Shown piece after piece: positions 21,081 through 36,889 of a stretch of DNA of 64,000 nucleotides. Position numbers and translations under genes: made by a program. The notes below the pieces were generated by a model that saw only the letters and a list, made by a program, of their open reading frames with translations, was not told where the DNA came from and searched no databases. Source of the stretch: Isoetes taiwanensis (taxonomy: Eukaryota; Streptophyta; Lycopodiopsida; Isoetales; Isoetaceae); the NCBI GenBank assembly GCA_021234155.1, contig JAJEKV010000040.1:12235072-12299071 (forward strand). The letters run 5' to 3'. Each line of letters opens with the position of its first letter. The stretch's first letter is position 1.

Positions 21081-23770
21081 CCAGAGCCAACTAGTACAGG
21101 CAACAACCCTACTAGCAGTTCTAGCTACATCAGTCAATCCCTCAGTAGCCTTATCATTCCATACATTTAACCGAGCTAGTTAAAGATGGGGCATCAAACA
21201 ATGGTCAGAAGTACCAAGACTTTTATCTATTTTTTCCATATTATGATCTCAAACTCTCAACAAGTGAATCAAATTCAATGGCCCAGAATACAAGCTTTGC
21301 ATGTAAATCTTTTAACTGCATGTTTCCATGCATGTTTGCCAAACATATCCCATTTAACAAATTTTCCCACTTCATGTCTTTATAAGATCATTATTCCGCA
21401 TATGCAGCCCTATATTTACCAGATATTTTCTTAAAGGGACATATGTGGTCCAAATCATGGCTTTGGGTATTAATATACACTATGCATCACGTTAAAACAG
21501 ATTTCAAGGCTGTCTCCATTAATTCCATCATTTATCAGCCATGTTTAATCGTATTCTTTGCTCCAAATATATGTACAGCAGAGACACATATTAAGGCTAT
21601 TGCACTAAACTTTCATTGTTTATTACAAGATTCTTAATCAAAGATCAAGTTTCTTTTTCCTCTTATATCCTTATTTAGGGAATTTCAGCATGCATAACAT
21701 TTTTATGCAGAGATAAAGGTCACAACATCATGTCTGGTCCTTTAACATCTCTTTCCTGGCTATGCATACGACCTGTTTTATGACTACATAAATATGCTGT
21801 TACATATTCCACTTTGTATTTTCCAGATCATGAATATTATGTATTAATATAATCCTGATACAAAATGAGCCTGGCAACTCCATCTTTTTTCATATATCAT
21901 TTAAGCCAAAGCACTAATATCATGAATGCTACTTTAAGGCCAGAATATTCAAAAGCATGTTTCCAAATATTTCAAATCATACCGTGTTCAAGTATTCCTG
22001 TTACTGGTAGACTGAATTGAAAAAAACTCAATAGTTTTACCATAGTAGGGGAAACGACGAAAAATATGGAATTCTACCATATTAGCTTGCTAAACAAGGT
22101 TTTCATTTCCAAAATAAAGTTCAGCAGTAAATGCAAAATGCTCCAATCACGTCCTTTGCTTGATTCATGTTCTCCTTTCAGCTAACACCTCCCATAACAG
22201 CAAAAAAGCACAGTAGGAGAAGAATACCACGTACCTGCAGCCAACCAATACTGAATTAGCATGAAAATGGTAAAACAGCAAGGGCCAAAAGGTACATTGG
22301 GTATTCTTGGCTTTTCGCCTTTCACCCAATGTGCCTTTTGCTCTTGTTCAGTAAAAGCTTACTAGAATGAAACAAAAATCACTCAAAAGACGTTGTCCAG
22401 CCATGTCTTACGCTCATATTACCATTTGAGCTGCAAGCTTTGGACAGCATAAGATAAACTAAGAATAACCATGTAACTAGACCTGTTATAATGGTTTTCT
22501 TGCTGAAGTAATACAACCATATTACTTAGATTTAGTGCTAAACATTACTCTGTTATGGAATGGAGAGGCTTAACCTTCAATACTCTGCAGCCTTGCACAT
22601 AGAAATGTCAGAGTTAACACATTCTACGTCCATACTACATCCATATAGGAATGGCAATCAGGCGAATCTTCATCTTTTCGGACCAGAACCAAACATTCTG
22701 TTTTACATCCTAGAACTAGGCCACCTGCTACTTACTCATGCATAAAATCAATGCATAAAATGTGAGCCGTAAGCTTTGGATAATCCAGGACAAGCTGACA
22801 ATAACCACATAGCAAGACCTGTTTTGGTTTTCTTGCTGCAGTATTACTATCAAATATCTTAAACTTAGAATTAAATGTTACTAGAACTAGGCAACCTGCT
22901 ACCTATTCATGCATAAAACTAATGCATAAAATTAAAGATTGATTAAAGGGACTAGGTCACAAGCTTTTTACAGCCAGATGAGCTTTCATTTTACAAGTTT
23001 CAGAAAAAAACCCTGTCCTGGCATATGCATCCTCTTGTCTGCACCCATGTGAAAAATTTAGAAGTGCATGTAAGAAATACCTGGAGTCCGGCATATGAAT
23101 TTATGCCAAGCGTATGTTGCCTTGCCCACGGCTGTAATCCTCCAGAGCATAGAATTCCATATCATATTTTTGCTCCAAGGTTGTCGCCTTCTCACAAATC
23201 TGTCAGTGGCATTCCTTCACGAAGCAATGGCGACAGGATAAGCTTTATTCATCTAAAACGATTTTTGCCATAGCTTTTTCATGCAAATATAGCCGAAATA
23301 GTCCTCCACGATTTCATCTCTGCAAGCTTGAATAGGTCGCATAAGCTTGAATAGGTCGCAGCCGCCACAAACCCTAAGTATGGCTATTCCATATTATATT
23401 TCAAAGCTATGTTTTAATCATTAAAACAATTTTCGAAATTTGGGACTTTAATTATGCCACAATCCTTTATATTGCCAGCATAATGCCGCTTAGCATTTAA
23501 TTTTTGCCCAATGGGTTCAGGCTCGAGCCCTTCTCTCTTAACCAGAGCAATTTAAAAATGTGGCTCAAATAATGCCTCTCAGCTTTTAAATTTGCCTTGT
23601 TTTAGCAAGAGCAATCGGTAAATATGGCCAAACTTAGATCTACACAGAGCTTTTTCCAAAAGATTGGGTTCATCTTTGCATGTTATTCAAGCCCTTGGGG
23701 TTCAAGTCCCTTGGGGTGAATTTTTTATGTACTTTGTCTTATGCTAGTATTCACATAAGCACTACCATAA
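21081..23770. repeat. first copy of a 2.7-kb direct duplication
   Basis: Identical apart from a handful of single-base changes and short indels to 24659-27347, at a constant offset of 3578 bases for most of its length. It starts immediately after the LINE poly(A) and ends in an A-run (23768-23776). It carries, on the minus strand, a copy of the penultimate exon described at 24346-24753 (here 21081-21175), but the terminal exon is missing because the LINE sits where it should be. A strong foldback lies at 22277-22348. No other gene is supported. Confidence 0.92.
22277..22348. other. 72-base foldback, first copy
   Basis: The arms 22277-22302 (AGCAAGGGCCAAAAGGTACA then TTGGGT) and 22324-22348 (ACCCAATGTGCCTTTTGC then TCTTGTT) pair at roughly 22 of 26 positions around a 21-base loop. 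An identical copy lies at about 25855-25926. The shape resembles a small MITE or a microRNA precursor. Which of the two cannot be decided from sequence alone. Confidence 0.45.
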
Positions 23771-24345
23771 AAAAAATCCTACCTCCTCCCGTAGGATTAC
23801 TTAGGACCCATGTTCATTAATAAGAGCACTGTAACTATAGGGTGGATGTACCCCTACTGTTACAGTAGGGGCCTGCCATAATCCTATAGTTCAAAAATCA
23901 TCCTTAAAAAAGGTATATAAACAGATGACTTGCAATATAAAATACATACCTTTTGGATTTCCTTAATCAGTCGTATCAAGGTCGATGTGTCGTATTTTAT
24001 ACCAAGGATAGAATAGCATGGCCAAATGGCATGCTATCATAATTTGTGGGAATCTCAAAGCTCAGCATGGTCCAATGACATACTGGCATAATTTGTCTGT
24101 AACTACTTTCAATCTTAGAAAGTTCAGACCACAGTCATCTGTTATAGCACAGCATGGTCAAATGGCATGCCCGCAAAATTTGTTTGTAGTGACTTTCGAT
24201 TTTAGAAAGTTCAGACTACAATCATCCATTATCTCTTAATAGGTTCATATCCATTGAAGGTAGAACAGAATATATACACCTCAAATAGCATAACATGTAA
24301 CAAATAGAATTTGTCATGCAAAGCTTTGTCATACCTATGCATAAC
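23771..24345. other. unique segment between the duplicated copies
   Basis: AT-rich, no supported gene. It lies just beyond the stop codon of the minus-strand terminal exon at 24346, so its right part is probably that gene's 3' UTR. The phrase AGCATGGYCMAATGRCATRC occurs three times (near 24017, 24064 and 24152), each followed within about 15 bases by AATTTGT, a loose repeat. Confidence 0.4.
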
Positions 24346-24753
24346 TCAGTTAAGGTTACGAAGTGCTTCCCTCTCTACCAAGAGCTTGTGCACTTTAGGA
24401 TTTTTAATGCAGGAGAGCAAGGTCTGTACCGCATAGCTTGGGCAAGAAATTTTGCTGACACCATATCCGATTGGTCCAAGAACTTTATTCCAGATTGGTG
24501 GCACGAATTTTGCATTGTACTCATCTTGAGTATCCTCATTATCCTGAAATCATAACATTATCAGTATTTTTCAAAAGAAATCCGTTTTGCTCATATTTTT
24601 TACCAAAGATGAGATGCCACACTGGTAAAACCAATGAAATGAAATTTCTAAAAAAAACCCGGAGCCAACTAGTACAGGCAACAACCCTACTAGCAGTTCT
24701 AGCTACATCAGTCAATCCCTCAGTAGCCTTATCATTCCATACATTTAACCGAG
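24346..24753 (-). CDS. last two exons of an unrecognised minus-strand gene
   Basis: On the minus strand an exon at 24753-24659 (acceptor AACTAG, donor CGG|GTTTTT) encodes RLNVWNDKATEGLTDVAR and ends in SWLR. A 115-base GT-AG intron follows. The terminal exon 24543-24346 encodes 65 residues from DNEDTQDEYNAKFVPPIW to EREALRNLN and a TGA. Both exons are open and the join is phase 0. Earlier exons should lie to the right, within the second duplicated copy (24659-27347). One candidate is a 16-base micro-exon at 25813-25828 flanked by TTCAG and GTACGT. I do not recognise the family. In the first duplicated copy the terminal exon is absent, so only this copy has the gene's 3' end. Confidence 0.5.
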
Positions 24754-27344
24754 CTAGTTAAAGATGGGGCATCAAACAATGGTCAGAAGTACCAAGACTT
24801 TTATCTATTTTTTCCATATTATGATCTCAAACTCTCAACAAGTGAATCAAATTCAATGGCCCAGAATACAAGCTTTGCATGTAAATCTTTTAACTGCATG
24901 TTTCCATGCATGTTTGCCAAACATATCCCATTTAACAAATTTTCCCACTTCATGTCTTTATAAGATCATTATTCCGCATATGCAGCCCTATATTTACCAG
25001 ATATTTTCTTAAAGGGACATATGTGGTCCAAATCATGGCTTTGGGTATTAATATACACTATGCATCACGTTAAAACAGATTTCAAGGCTGTCTCCATTAA
25101 TTCCATCATTTATCAGCCATGTTTAATCGTATTCTTTGCTCCAAATATATGTACAGCAGAGACACATATTAAGGCTATTGCACTAAACTTTCATTGTTTA
25201 TTACAAGATTCTTAATCAAAGATCAAGTTTCTTTTTCCTCTTATATCCTTATTTAGGGAATTTCAGCATGCATAACATTTTTATGCAGAGATAAAGGTCA
25301 CAACATCATGTCTGGTCCTTTAACATCTCTTTCCTGGCTATGCATACGACCTGTTTTATGACTACATAAATATGCTGTTACATATTCCACTTTGTATTTT
25401 CCAGATCATGAATATTATGTATTAATATAATCCTGATACAAAATGAGCCTGGCAACTCCATCTTTTTTCATATATCATTTAAGCCAAAGCACTAATATCA
25501 TGAATGCTACTTTAAGGCCAGAATATTCAAAAGCATGTTTCCAAATATTTCAAATCATACCGTGTTCAAGTATTCCTGTTACTGGTAGACTGAATTGAAA
25601 AAAACTCAATAGTTTTACCATAGTAGGGGAAACGACGAAAAATATGGAATTCTACCATATTAGCTTGCTAAACAAGGTTTTCATTTCCAAAATAAAGTTC
25701 AGCAGTAAATGCAAAATGCTCCAATCACGTCCTTTGCTTGATTCATGTTCTCCTTTCAGCTAACACCTCCCATAACAGCAAAAAAGCACAGTAGGAGAAG
25801 AATACCACGTACCTGCAGCCAACCAATACTGAATTAGCATGAAAATGGTAAAACAGCAAGGGCCAAAAGGTACATTGGGTATTCTTGGCTTTTCGCCTTT
25901 CACCCAATGTGCCTTTTGCTCTTGTTCAGTAAAAGCTTACTAGAATGAAACAAAAATCACTCAAAAGACGTTGTCCAGCCATGTCTTACGCTCATATTAC
26001 CATTTGAGCTGCAAGCTTTGGACAGCATAAGATAAACTAAGAATAACCATGTAACTAGACCTGTTATAATGGTTTTCTTGCTGAAGTAATACAACCATAT
26101 TACTTAGATTTAGTGCTAAACATTACTCTGTTATGGAATGGAGAGGCTTAACCTTCAATACTCTGCAGCCTTGCACATAGAAATGTCAGAGTTAACACAT
26201 TCTACGTCCATACTACATCCATATAGGAATGGCAATCAGGCCGAATCTTCATCTTTTCAGACCAGAACCAAACATTCTGTTTTACATCCTAGAACTAGGC
26301 CACCTGCTACTTACTCATGCATAAAATCAATGCATAAAATGTGAGCCGTAAGCTTTGGATAATCCAGGACAAGCTGACAATAACCACATAGCAAGACCTG
26401 TTTTGGTTTTCTTGCTGCAGTATTACTATCAAATATCTTAAACTTAGAATTAAATGTTACTAGAACTAGGCAACCTGCTACCTATTCATGCATAAAACTA
26501 ATGCATAAAATTAAAGATTGATTAAAGGGACTAGGTCACAAGCTTTTTACAGCCAGATGAGCTTTCATTTTACAAGTTTCAGAAAAAAACCCTGTCCTGG
26601 CATATGCATCCTCTTGTCTGCACCCATGTGAAAAATTTAGAAGTGCATGTAAGAAATACCTGGAGTCCGGCATATGAATTTATGCCAAGCGTATGTTGCC
26701 TTGCCCACGGCTGTAATCCTCCAGAGCATAGAATTCCATATCATATTTTTGCTCCAAGGTTGTCGCCTTCTCACAAATCTGTCAGTGGCATTCCTTCACG
26801 AAGCAATGGCGACAGGATAAGCTTTATTCATCTAAAACGATTTTTGCCATAGCTTTTTTCATGCAAATATAGCCGAAATAGTCCTCCACGATTTCATCTC
26901 TGCAAGCTTGAATAGGTCGCAAGCTTGAATAGGTCGCAGGCCGCCACAAACCCTAAGTATGGCTATTCCATATTATATTTCAAAGCTATGTTTTAATCAT
27001 TAAAACAATTTTCGAAATTTGGGACTTTAATTATGCCACAATCCTTTATATTGCCAGCATAATGCCGCTTAGCATTTAATTTTTGCCCAATGGGTTCAGG
27101 CTCGAGCCCTTCTCTCTTAACCAGAGCAATTTAAAAATGTGGCTCAAATAATGCCTCTCAGCTTTTAAATTTGCCTTGTTTTAGCAAGAGCAATCGGTAA
27201 ATATGGCCAAACTTAGATCTACACAGAGCTTTTTCCAAAAGATTGGGTTCATCTTTGCATGTTATTCAAGCCCTTGGGGTTCAAGTCCCTTGGGGTGAAT
27301 TTTTTATGTACTTTGTCTTATGCTAGTATTCACATAAGCACTAC

Positions 27345-27347
<3 letters not shown>
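24659..27347. repeat. second copy of the 2.7-kb direct duplication
   Basis: Matches 21081-23770 at about 99% or better. Differences I can see are the one-base indels near 26242 and 26858, a 2-3-base change near 26920-26940, and a few substitutions. It ends in a 32-base A-run (27348-27379) where the first copy has about 8 A and then unrelated sequence. Both ends of the homology therefore fall in A-runs. The copy probably carries upstream exons of the minus-strand gene ending at 24346. Confidence 0.92.
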
Positions 27348-27381
<34 letters not shown>

Positions 27382-27429
27382 AACGAGTTAGACTATGGCT
27401 AGTGCAATGATTTGGTCTCCTAAAATCAT

Positions 27430-27840
27430 GCTCTGATACCACTGTGACACTCCCCAAACCTATACGATGCTCCCATCGTATACGTACGGGAAATTCCCCT
27501 CCCATGGCGACCTCATCACCACAGAAAGGCCCTCCGTCTACCTCGGACCACTTGTGATGGCCAAGTGCCCGGGTGAAGGACACGCCCGGGGGGTTCACCT
27601 CTTTTTTCCGTACAAAACATGTGCGTGGGCGGAGAAGGGGTTTTTTTGAGTTTTTGAAGTACGTATACTTAAGGTGTCTCCCACGTTTTGGCGTCGGAGC
27701 TGCTGTATTTCCACGGTTTGAGGAGCGGTTTTCCTGCAGGGATATACACTTAGAAATACGTTCAAGAGGGTTAGATGCTTTGCTGGTTGCCGGGCAGATA
27801 CGTTTAAGGGTCCTTGGATTTCCGGAGGTGTGTTTTTAAT
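27430..27840 (-). mobile_element. LTR relic with tRNA-Met primer-binding site
   Basis: Bases 27430-27441 are the complement of TGGTATCAGAGC, the primer-binding site used by many plant LTR elements. Directly right of it is TGTGACACTCC, which on the minus strand reads GGAGTGTCACA, a typical LTR 3' end. The LTR therefore extends rightward from 27443 and the internal region should lie leftward, but only about 50 bases remain before the A-run at 27348-27379. A palindrome (ATACGATG...CATCGTAT) lies 18 bases inside the LTR end. The LTR's far end was not found; 27840 is a rough limit. Confidence 0.6.
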
Positions 27841-28392
27841 TTTTTTTTTCCCTGTACAGTTTTTGCCTCAAAAAACTTGTTTTTATAGTATCTTATGAAC
27901 GGATTAGAAGTACTTTTATCTCAAACACATAAGGCATTGTTGAAAATTCGTCTGTTTAGTCCACCTCCATTACCTACAGATAAATTTTGTTTTGTGGCTC
28001 AACCTTCCCGTGCCTCCATTTCGACCGTTTCTACAAGTTTTTGGGTCTGGATATCGAAGATAAGGTTTCCACTGAAGAAGGCAATGATTCCTGATGACAG
28101 GTTAGTCGTGTTTTGGCATTCATTTTGTGAGAACCGTGGCAGAACCGGGGGCAGAACTATGGTTTTAGTGCTTGTTTAAGAAGTCTAAGAGAACTAATGG
28201 CCGGGCTAATGGCTTGCATTTCAGTGTTCAAGCAGGGTGAGAGCATTTCAGTGATTTACTTATTTGCATATCATGAGCTACTTTGCAGCCATGCTTTGTC
28301 GTGCTAAAGAGTAGTTTTGTGCATGCATATCTCTAATACTATAGATTTACATGCTCTAATATTTGATGCTTCTTCTTTGCAGGTTGACAAAA

Positions 28393-29640
28393 ATGGAGAA
28401 GACATTAGTCATCAAGGTGAATGATGGGTGTGGAGTTGTGACTGACCTTGGCCTTGTCATCGTCTCCCACGAGTGCACTTATGTGGATGCACGAAATGAA
28501 ATAAGACGGGACAGGGTACTAGAGGATGAAAAAGAATTTGTATTTCTTGGAGATAGGGAAGTGGCCTTCACACCAAGGCAGGAGCTAAGGTTTAAGGTTT
28601 CTACGGACGAGGTTACTATCAAGGTGGTTGGGGAGCATGCACATAAAAGGCAAAGGACTGCAGTTGAAAGCATTGCATCTCTAAATCACCAATTTGTGAT
28701 GATAGACCAAACTGTCATAGCCGAGGAACAGACCAATGAAGAGGTAAATGATGATGAACTCGATCTAGTTGAAAATGCTTCCTTTTTAGATGATGTGCCA
28801 GATCTGAATTCAGCAAAGAGCAGGCTGCTATCCAAGTTAGCAACTAAATTTGATGTTGCCAGATGGCAACATGCCGTGAAGAAGTTGAGTAGGAAGTTGA
28901 AGCAAAGAAATCGAAAGGACAGGTTTGAATTGTGCTCTTATGATGTCCATGGTAAAGCAGTATTTTCTATTTGGTGTCTTGAATGTGAAAAGAAATATGG
29001 GAAAGGTGGAGATGATACCATGTGTAACTTTGAACGCAGCCATCTAAAGTCCAAGGGCCTGCCGAGAATTATGAGCGTAACCTCGAGCGTGAGGAAAAGG
29101 GTTTGCCGGGGGGTTTGCAGATTGAGGAAAAGGAGGATCAGCCTTGTAATGATGAGGAAGAGTTGCATATGTCCAAGGAGAACCAAGCTATAGTTGAAAG
29201 TACGTTTTCTGCTGCCATTGCAAAGTTTCAAGAGGAAACTAGAGTATTCGATGTCGTGTTTAAGCTTTATGAGAATACCATTGGTGGGTTTGTAAGGGTT
29301 GAAGACATTCGTATCATTTGTGCCATGTGTGAAAGGCTCCTTGAATTGTTTCCAAAATCTGGAAGTCTTATTGGCCATATGAAAGACCATATTCTCTCAA
29401 AGAGGCACGTGCATGCCGTCATAAATATTGAGAAGGATTCAGATGAGCAAACAACAAGAGGTGGGCATGTCCATGTGGTTTACATACGATCTGACCGATA
29501 ATCGACTCATAGACCTTGAGTCTATCATATCCCTTGCATGTTTGAAATATGAACCTGCCAAAAACATTTACCATCTGCATGATAATGATAGAGTACAGCT
29601 GAATAAGTTTGTACGTGAACAAAATAATGGTAGGATAGCC
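28393..29640 (+). pseudogene. unrecognised gene, frameshifted, with Cys/His cluster
   Basis: A leader exon ends at 28100 (GACAG|GTTAGT) and an intron ends at 28382 (TTTGCAG), followed by an ATG at 28393 (MEKTLVIKVNDGCGVV). The frame encodes about 225 residues. It has a globular start, an acidic middle (EEQTNEEVNDDELDLVEN), a basic segment (AVKKLSRKLKQRNRK) and a Cys/His cluster (WCLECEKKYGK, then MCNFERSHLK) that could bind zinc. Near 29065 the likely frame shifts (continuing AENYERNLEREEKG), and it shifts again near 29465 into GMSMWFTYDLTDN. The final piece ends at a donor near 29631 and continues in an exon at 29710. Two frame changes suggest a decayed gene, or short unseen introns. I do not recognise the family. 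Confidence 0.45.
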
Positions 29641-29928
29641 TTAATTTAGATGCTACTAAATGGTTATAATCTGCTACTAACTATCTCTTATTTTTTGTCG
29701 TTTTGTAGGGGACAAGGGAAAGCAAAAGCTTTAGGGAATGCAGCAGGTTGAGGCAGATATTTGTTGCCACTCTAGTGTATTATGCCTTGTTTTTTAAGCA
29801 CCACTATTTCCGAAGTAGCAAACAAACCACATGCAGCTGTTTAATTATGGAAACATAGAGTAATTATGGCAGCATGGTAAGACTACATTTTGCCATGTAT
29901 ATTTCAGCTTTAAGAGAAGAAGTATCAG

Positions 29929-30425
29929 CCTTAAAACAAACCAAGAACTCGGCTGGATTTACTTTATGAGATTGTCAAGACTTCATGTTGCAATATGAAT
30001 TTTAAAGCTTGTTGGATTTAAATGTGAATGCTATTGTCTTGTGAATGCTATTATCTTCCCATCTTTTTCTTCTCCAAATTATGCGTAGAAGCATAAGTTA
30101 GAAAACAATTGGTTAGAACCAATAAAATAGAAGCATAGGATATCTTGCTCATGTCAGCCATCAGAGAAGGAGAAAGCCTTAAAACAAACCAAGAGCTCGG
30201 CTGGAATATGAGATTGTAATGACTGAAAGTATTTGATGAATATGAATTCTGAAAGGTTGTAATATGAATTTTAAAGTTGCTTGGATTTAAATGTGAATGC
30301 TGTTGTCTTGTGAATGCTATTATCAAGTTCTTTTCCAGTATATGCATAGAAGCTTAAGTTAGAAAACAATTGGTTAGAACCAATAAAATAGAAGCGTAAG
30401 TTATATTGTTCTTTTCTGATGCATA
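29929..30425. repeat. 248-bp tandem duplication, two diverged units
   Basis: Units beginning near 29929 and 30177 share CCTTAAAACAAACCAAGA, TTTAAATGTGAATGCT, GTCTTGTGAATGCTATTATC and TTAGAAAACAATTGGTTAGA in the same order. A partial third run (GCATAAGTTAACTTGTTCTT) follows. Non-coding; it lies just after the end of the frameshifted gene. Confidence 0.75.
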
Positions 30426-30429
30426 AGTT

Positions 30430-31684
30430 AACTTGTTCTTGTCAGCCTTAAAAGGCATAAGGTATCTTGTTCTTGAGAGTTCTTGGCAGCCTTTAGAGAA
30501 GTATCAACCTTAAAACAATCAGCCTTATCAGCCTAATTTTCCATTAATGCATAAGCAAAACAATACTTCTAAACTAGCTAAACTAAAAATATATGTTGCA
30601 CAACTTTCCATCCAGCTGAATATATATACAGACAGAAATCAAGAGACAAAATTTGTGAAGCCATATCATATATCATATTATATTATATATTCACAAAAAG
30701 GAACCGTCACAGCTGCCCAAGCCAGTTTACAGCATGATACACAAAATAAAACACATCGGCCAAAAGTTTACATCATAGTTTACAACATAAGTTAAGGAGC
30801 TTTCGGATTTCATATATAGCCTTCAGCAAAAATTTTCATCTCCAGCAGTCGCTCCTCATTGATATGAACCCGATCAATCAACCCACTGCTGCACCTTTTC
30901 AGAAAGGTAAGGTCCTAGTTCTCGCATGCGAGACACCTCTAAACAGGAAAATCGAGCCACAATTTTCATTGTGGTGCCAGAATGGTCGGAACCCACAGAT
31001 CCGACAGATTCATCCAGTGGCTTTTTGCTGGTGGTCTTGGTCCTGGCCATTCCGAGAGCTTGAAAGAAGTAGAAGAAGTGGAAGCCGGATGGAAGAAGAC
31101 GGATGTGTAGCTCGAAAAAAATGGAGGCCGGAAGATATATAGTTGCATGCCATAATGCCCGCCATATTCGCCATAATGAAAAATCTTAAAAGACGTGCCA
31201 CCCAATAATAAAATCTATAAACCCTATTAAGCCTAAGAAATTCATTCATACTTAAATTCGGGATTTCCCAAGTGTGTTGGTTGGTGTTCCCTTTTTTTTT
31301 TTTTGAGTGACCACCATTGAATTAAGAGGGACCATTGAACCATTGAACCCTAAACCTTGAGTTAAACTATTGCCTTGAATTTTAAGCATGTTTGGGTCAA
31401 GCATAGAATACTTAGAAGTTAATTGGGAGTAGATAATATAAAAACATTGATCTTATGGAACATATGCCTATAGTTCTTAGCCTTCATGTCAAGGAGCTCT
31501 GCAGTCCTCTAGTCCTATGCAACCACTCTACAGGCACAAAAAAAATCCCAGATATGCAATTTGGCTGAAATCAAGTTCAACTAATATGAATTTAGCATTG
31601 ATATGCAACCAACCTTGTGGAGCTTGCAAAATTTGGAGGTTGAATGTAAATGTAAGGTAGAGGGTAGGCTACATTAGTGATATA
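30430..31684. other. non-coding stretch
   Basis: No gene is supported. A T-run of 14 bases at about 31291-31304 followed by GAGTGACCACCATTGAATT resembles the reverse of a LINE 3' tail but is too short to classify. A short open frame at 30864-31142 has no family features. Confidence 0.4.
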
Positions 31685-32927
31685 CTTGACGTAAAAATAC
31701 GATTAAGGGTAGGGTCAATGGGGATTGGACTAGGCGTAAAAGTATGGAATCAGGTATTATTTTTCACCAACACCAGACTGTATACATAGGGGTTTCTATG
31801 GGGGGCGAGCCATATACGGAGGGGTTTCTCCCGACCCCTAGAACGCACATGCCATATCCCCTTTACATAAGTTTGCAGTTAGGCTGAATCATGCTATGAC
31901 ATGACTGTAGCATTTCGGAGATGTAATCTCATGGATTCACCCTATGAGACTACTCTGGGTTACATCTCCTCGGTCCGATGAGGCAGGAAAGGAGAACCCT
32001 TCCAGAGCATAGTGCTTCCATGGGTGGCTAGAGGATCATGGCCCCATCTGGCAACCACGTATCCGTACCCGACTTTGCCCCCCCAAAATCCATAGGCTGC
32101 ACCGACACGCCTATCGAGCCCAAAATGTCCCTATAGGCACGTATCCTGCAACGCATGAGGTGTCAGATCCATACCCGGCCCATACGTAATGACCGACTAT
32201 AGACCTAGCCACAGTAGGGAGCCTTGTAGCCATGCTAGGCAAGGTCCCACTCCCACTTCACCACCGAACTCCTTGTCTAGTGCTCAGCCATACCATACCA
32301 TCAATAACCAGGAGGGCTCTTGTGCACAGGCCGCATTTAATGGGTTTTAAAGGGTTGTATCTAGGAACATCTATATTTCTATGTAACTTTTAGGTCTCTA
32401 CCCCCTTTTAGCCCCAAAGACACAGGAGGAACAGAAGGAAAGAACAATCATATTCAAATCATCCAACGTAATCTCAGCTAGAGCATGAAAGGGAGTTTAA
32501 TCATTCACCTACTCATACAAAGGTTAGATTAGAACACAAACTACCTAAAGACTGACCTGTTTCTTGGCTAGACCCGTTGTCACGAAGAACATCCATGATT
32601 CAAGGTTAGTTGTTGTGTTCAAGCAGCTCCTCTCTTCTCCAATCTTCCCCAAATCGATTTTGGGGCAGGATTGGGGTGGAGACCTAGCTTGCCCCCTTGG
32701 AATAGCAAGTCTTCTCTGGCCCAATCGATTTGGGTTAGGTGGCTCTCCTTATTAGCTAATTAATATTATTAATTAGCCTAATTAGGTTAATTAGATTAAC
32801 TAATCTATAATTATTTAGTATTGCTAAGATAAACTTTTAATGTTAGCCCATAATCTCCCTTTATAGACTCGACATACCTGGTGACCAGTATTTATACGTA
32901 TAGCATATAAATACGTGGAACGTCACA
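31685..32927 (-). mobile_element. LTR related to the solo LTR at 18849-20446
   Basis: Read on the minus strand it starts at 32927 with TGTGACGTTCCA, has an early palindrome (GTATTTATATG...TATAAATAC), and then follows the same order of blocks as the solo LTR. These include GCGGCCTGTGCA (complement at 32323-32334), ATGGATCTGACACCTC and the CTAGCC-CC-GTGGAA block. The end near 31685 (ATTTTTACGTCA) is degenerate. It is about 350 bases shorter than the other LTR, and no internal region or clear target duplication was found. It is probably an old solo LTR of the same superfamily. Confidence 0.7.
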
Positions 32928-33403
32928 ACTGATGTAAAAGATGAGTTCCATAATGGATTATCCTTTGGATGGATTAACAAACTTTAATCACATGGATAAA
33001 GATGCAAACTTTGTTACAAGGGCAAGCTTGAGGTCATCTCCAGAAAAATAGTATAATAGGAATCATGAGATGCATTTAGGTTCTGTCAACCAGTGAGAGA
33101 ACTCAAAGGCATCGATTCGAGTCATCAGATCGGCATTTTGGGAAGGGATGAGCCATTATTATATATGCTACTATTTCATTTATCTGGTTATCAGCGTCTT
33201 CTCACATCCGCATTCCTTCATTGCCCTTGATTCCCCTCCACCCACCCTTATATATTTTGTTTATGTTTCTTCTTTATGTTATATCCATTTGATTGGTAAC
33301 GTTATTATTATTTCCCACCCCTAGGTGATGCTGCTATTTTCCACTTAAATGATGATGTTATGTAGATTGCACCCGTTGAGTGCTGCTATTATTATTATTA
33401 TTA
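32928..33403. other. non-coding flank ending in a TTA-repeat
   Basis: AT-rich with no supported gene. It ends in a short (ATT)n run at 33388-33403, the left side of the trinucleotide repeat into which the Helitron-like element inserted. Confidence 0.5.
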
Positions 33404-36550
<3,147 letters not shown>

Positions 36551-36889
36551 TTTTTTTTAAGGATGTCATTCTATTCATCATCACATCATGAGTACATTCG
36601 ACATATCACATGGAAGCCAATCCACTACCTAGGCGCGATATGCTAGGAGCTGTTTTGCATGTGATTATCGAGTACATATGGCAGGTTTAAGGTCTCTACC
36701 ACAGGACCGATTACCACTAGGTGGTCTTTTTATTTTCCATCCTCTGGAAGATGCTATTTATCTTCCATATATTAATGGCACTTTTTTTTCCAACTGTATA
36801 TTTGTTGTTGATACTGATGTTTCATCGGTGCCTTGGTTTTGTTGGGTTTCCTTTATTTTAGGTGGACGCTCGCCTACGGTGCGCATTCC

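Noticed and set aside
22560-22745. Open frame in the first duplicate as a gene
   Set aside because: The same place in the second duplicate is shifted by a single-base indel with no sign of constraint, so it is not coding.
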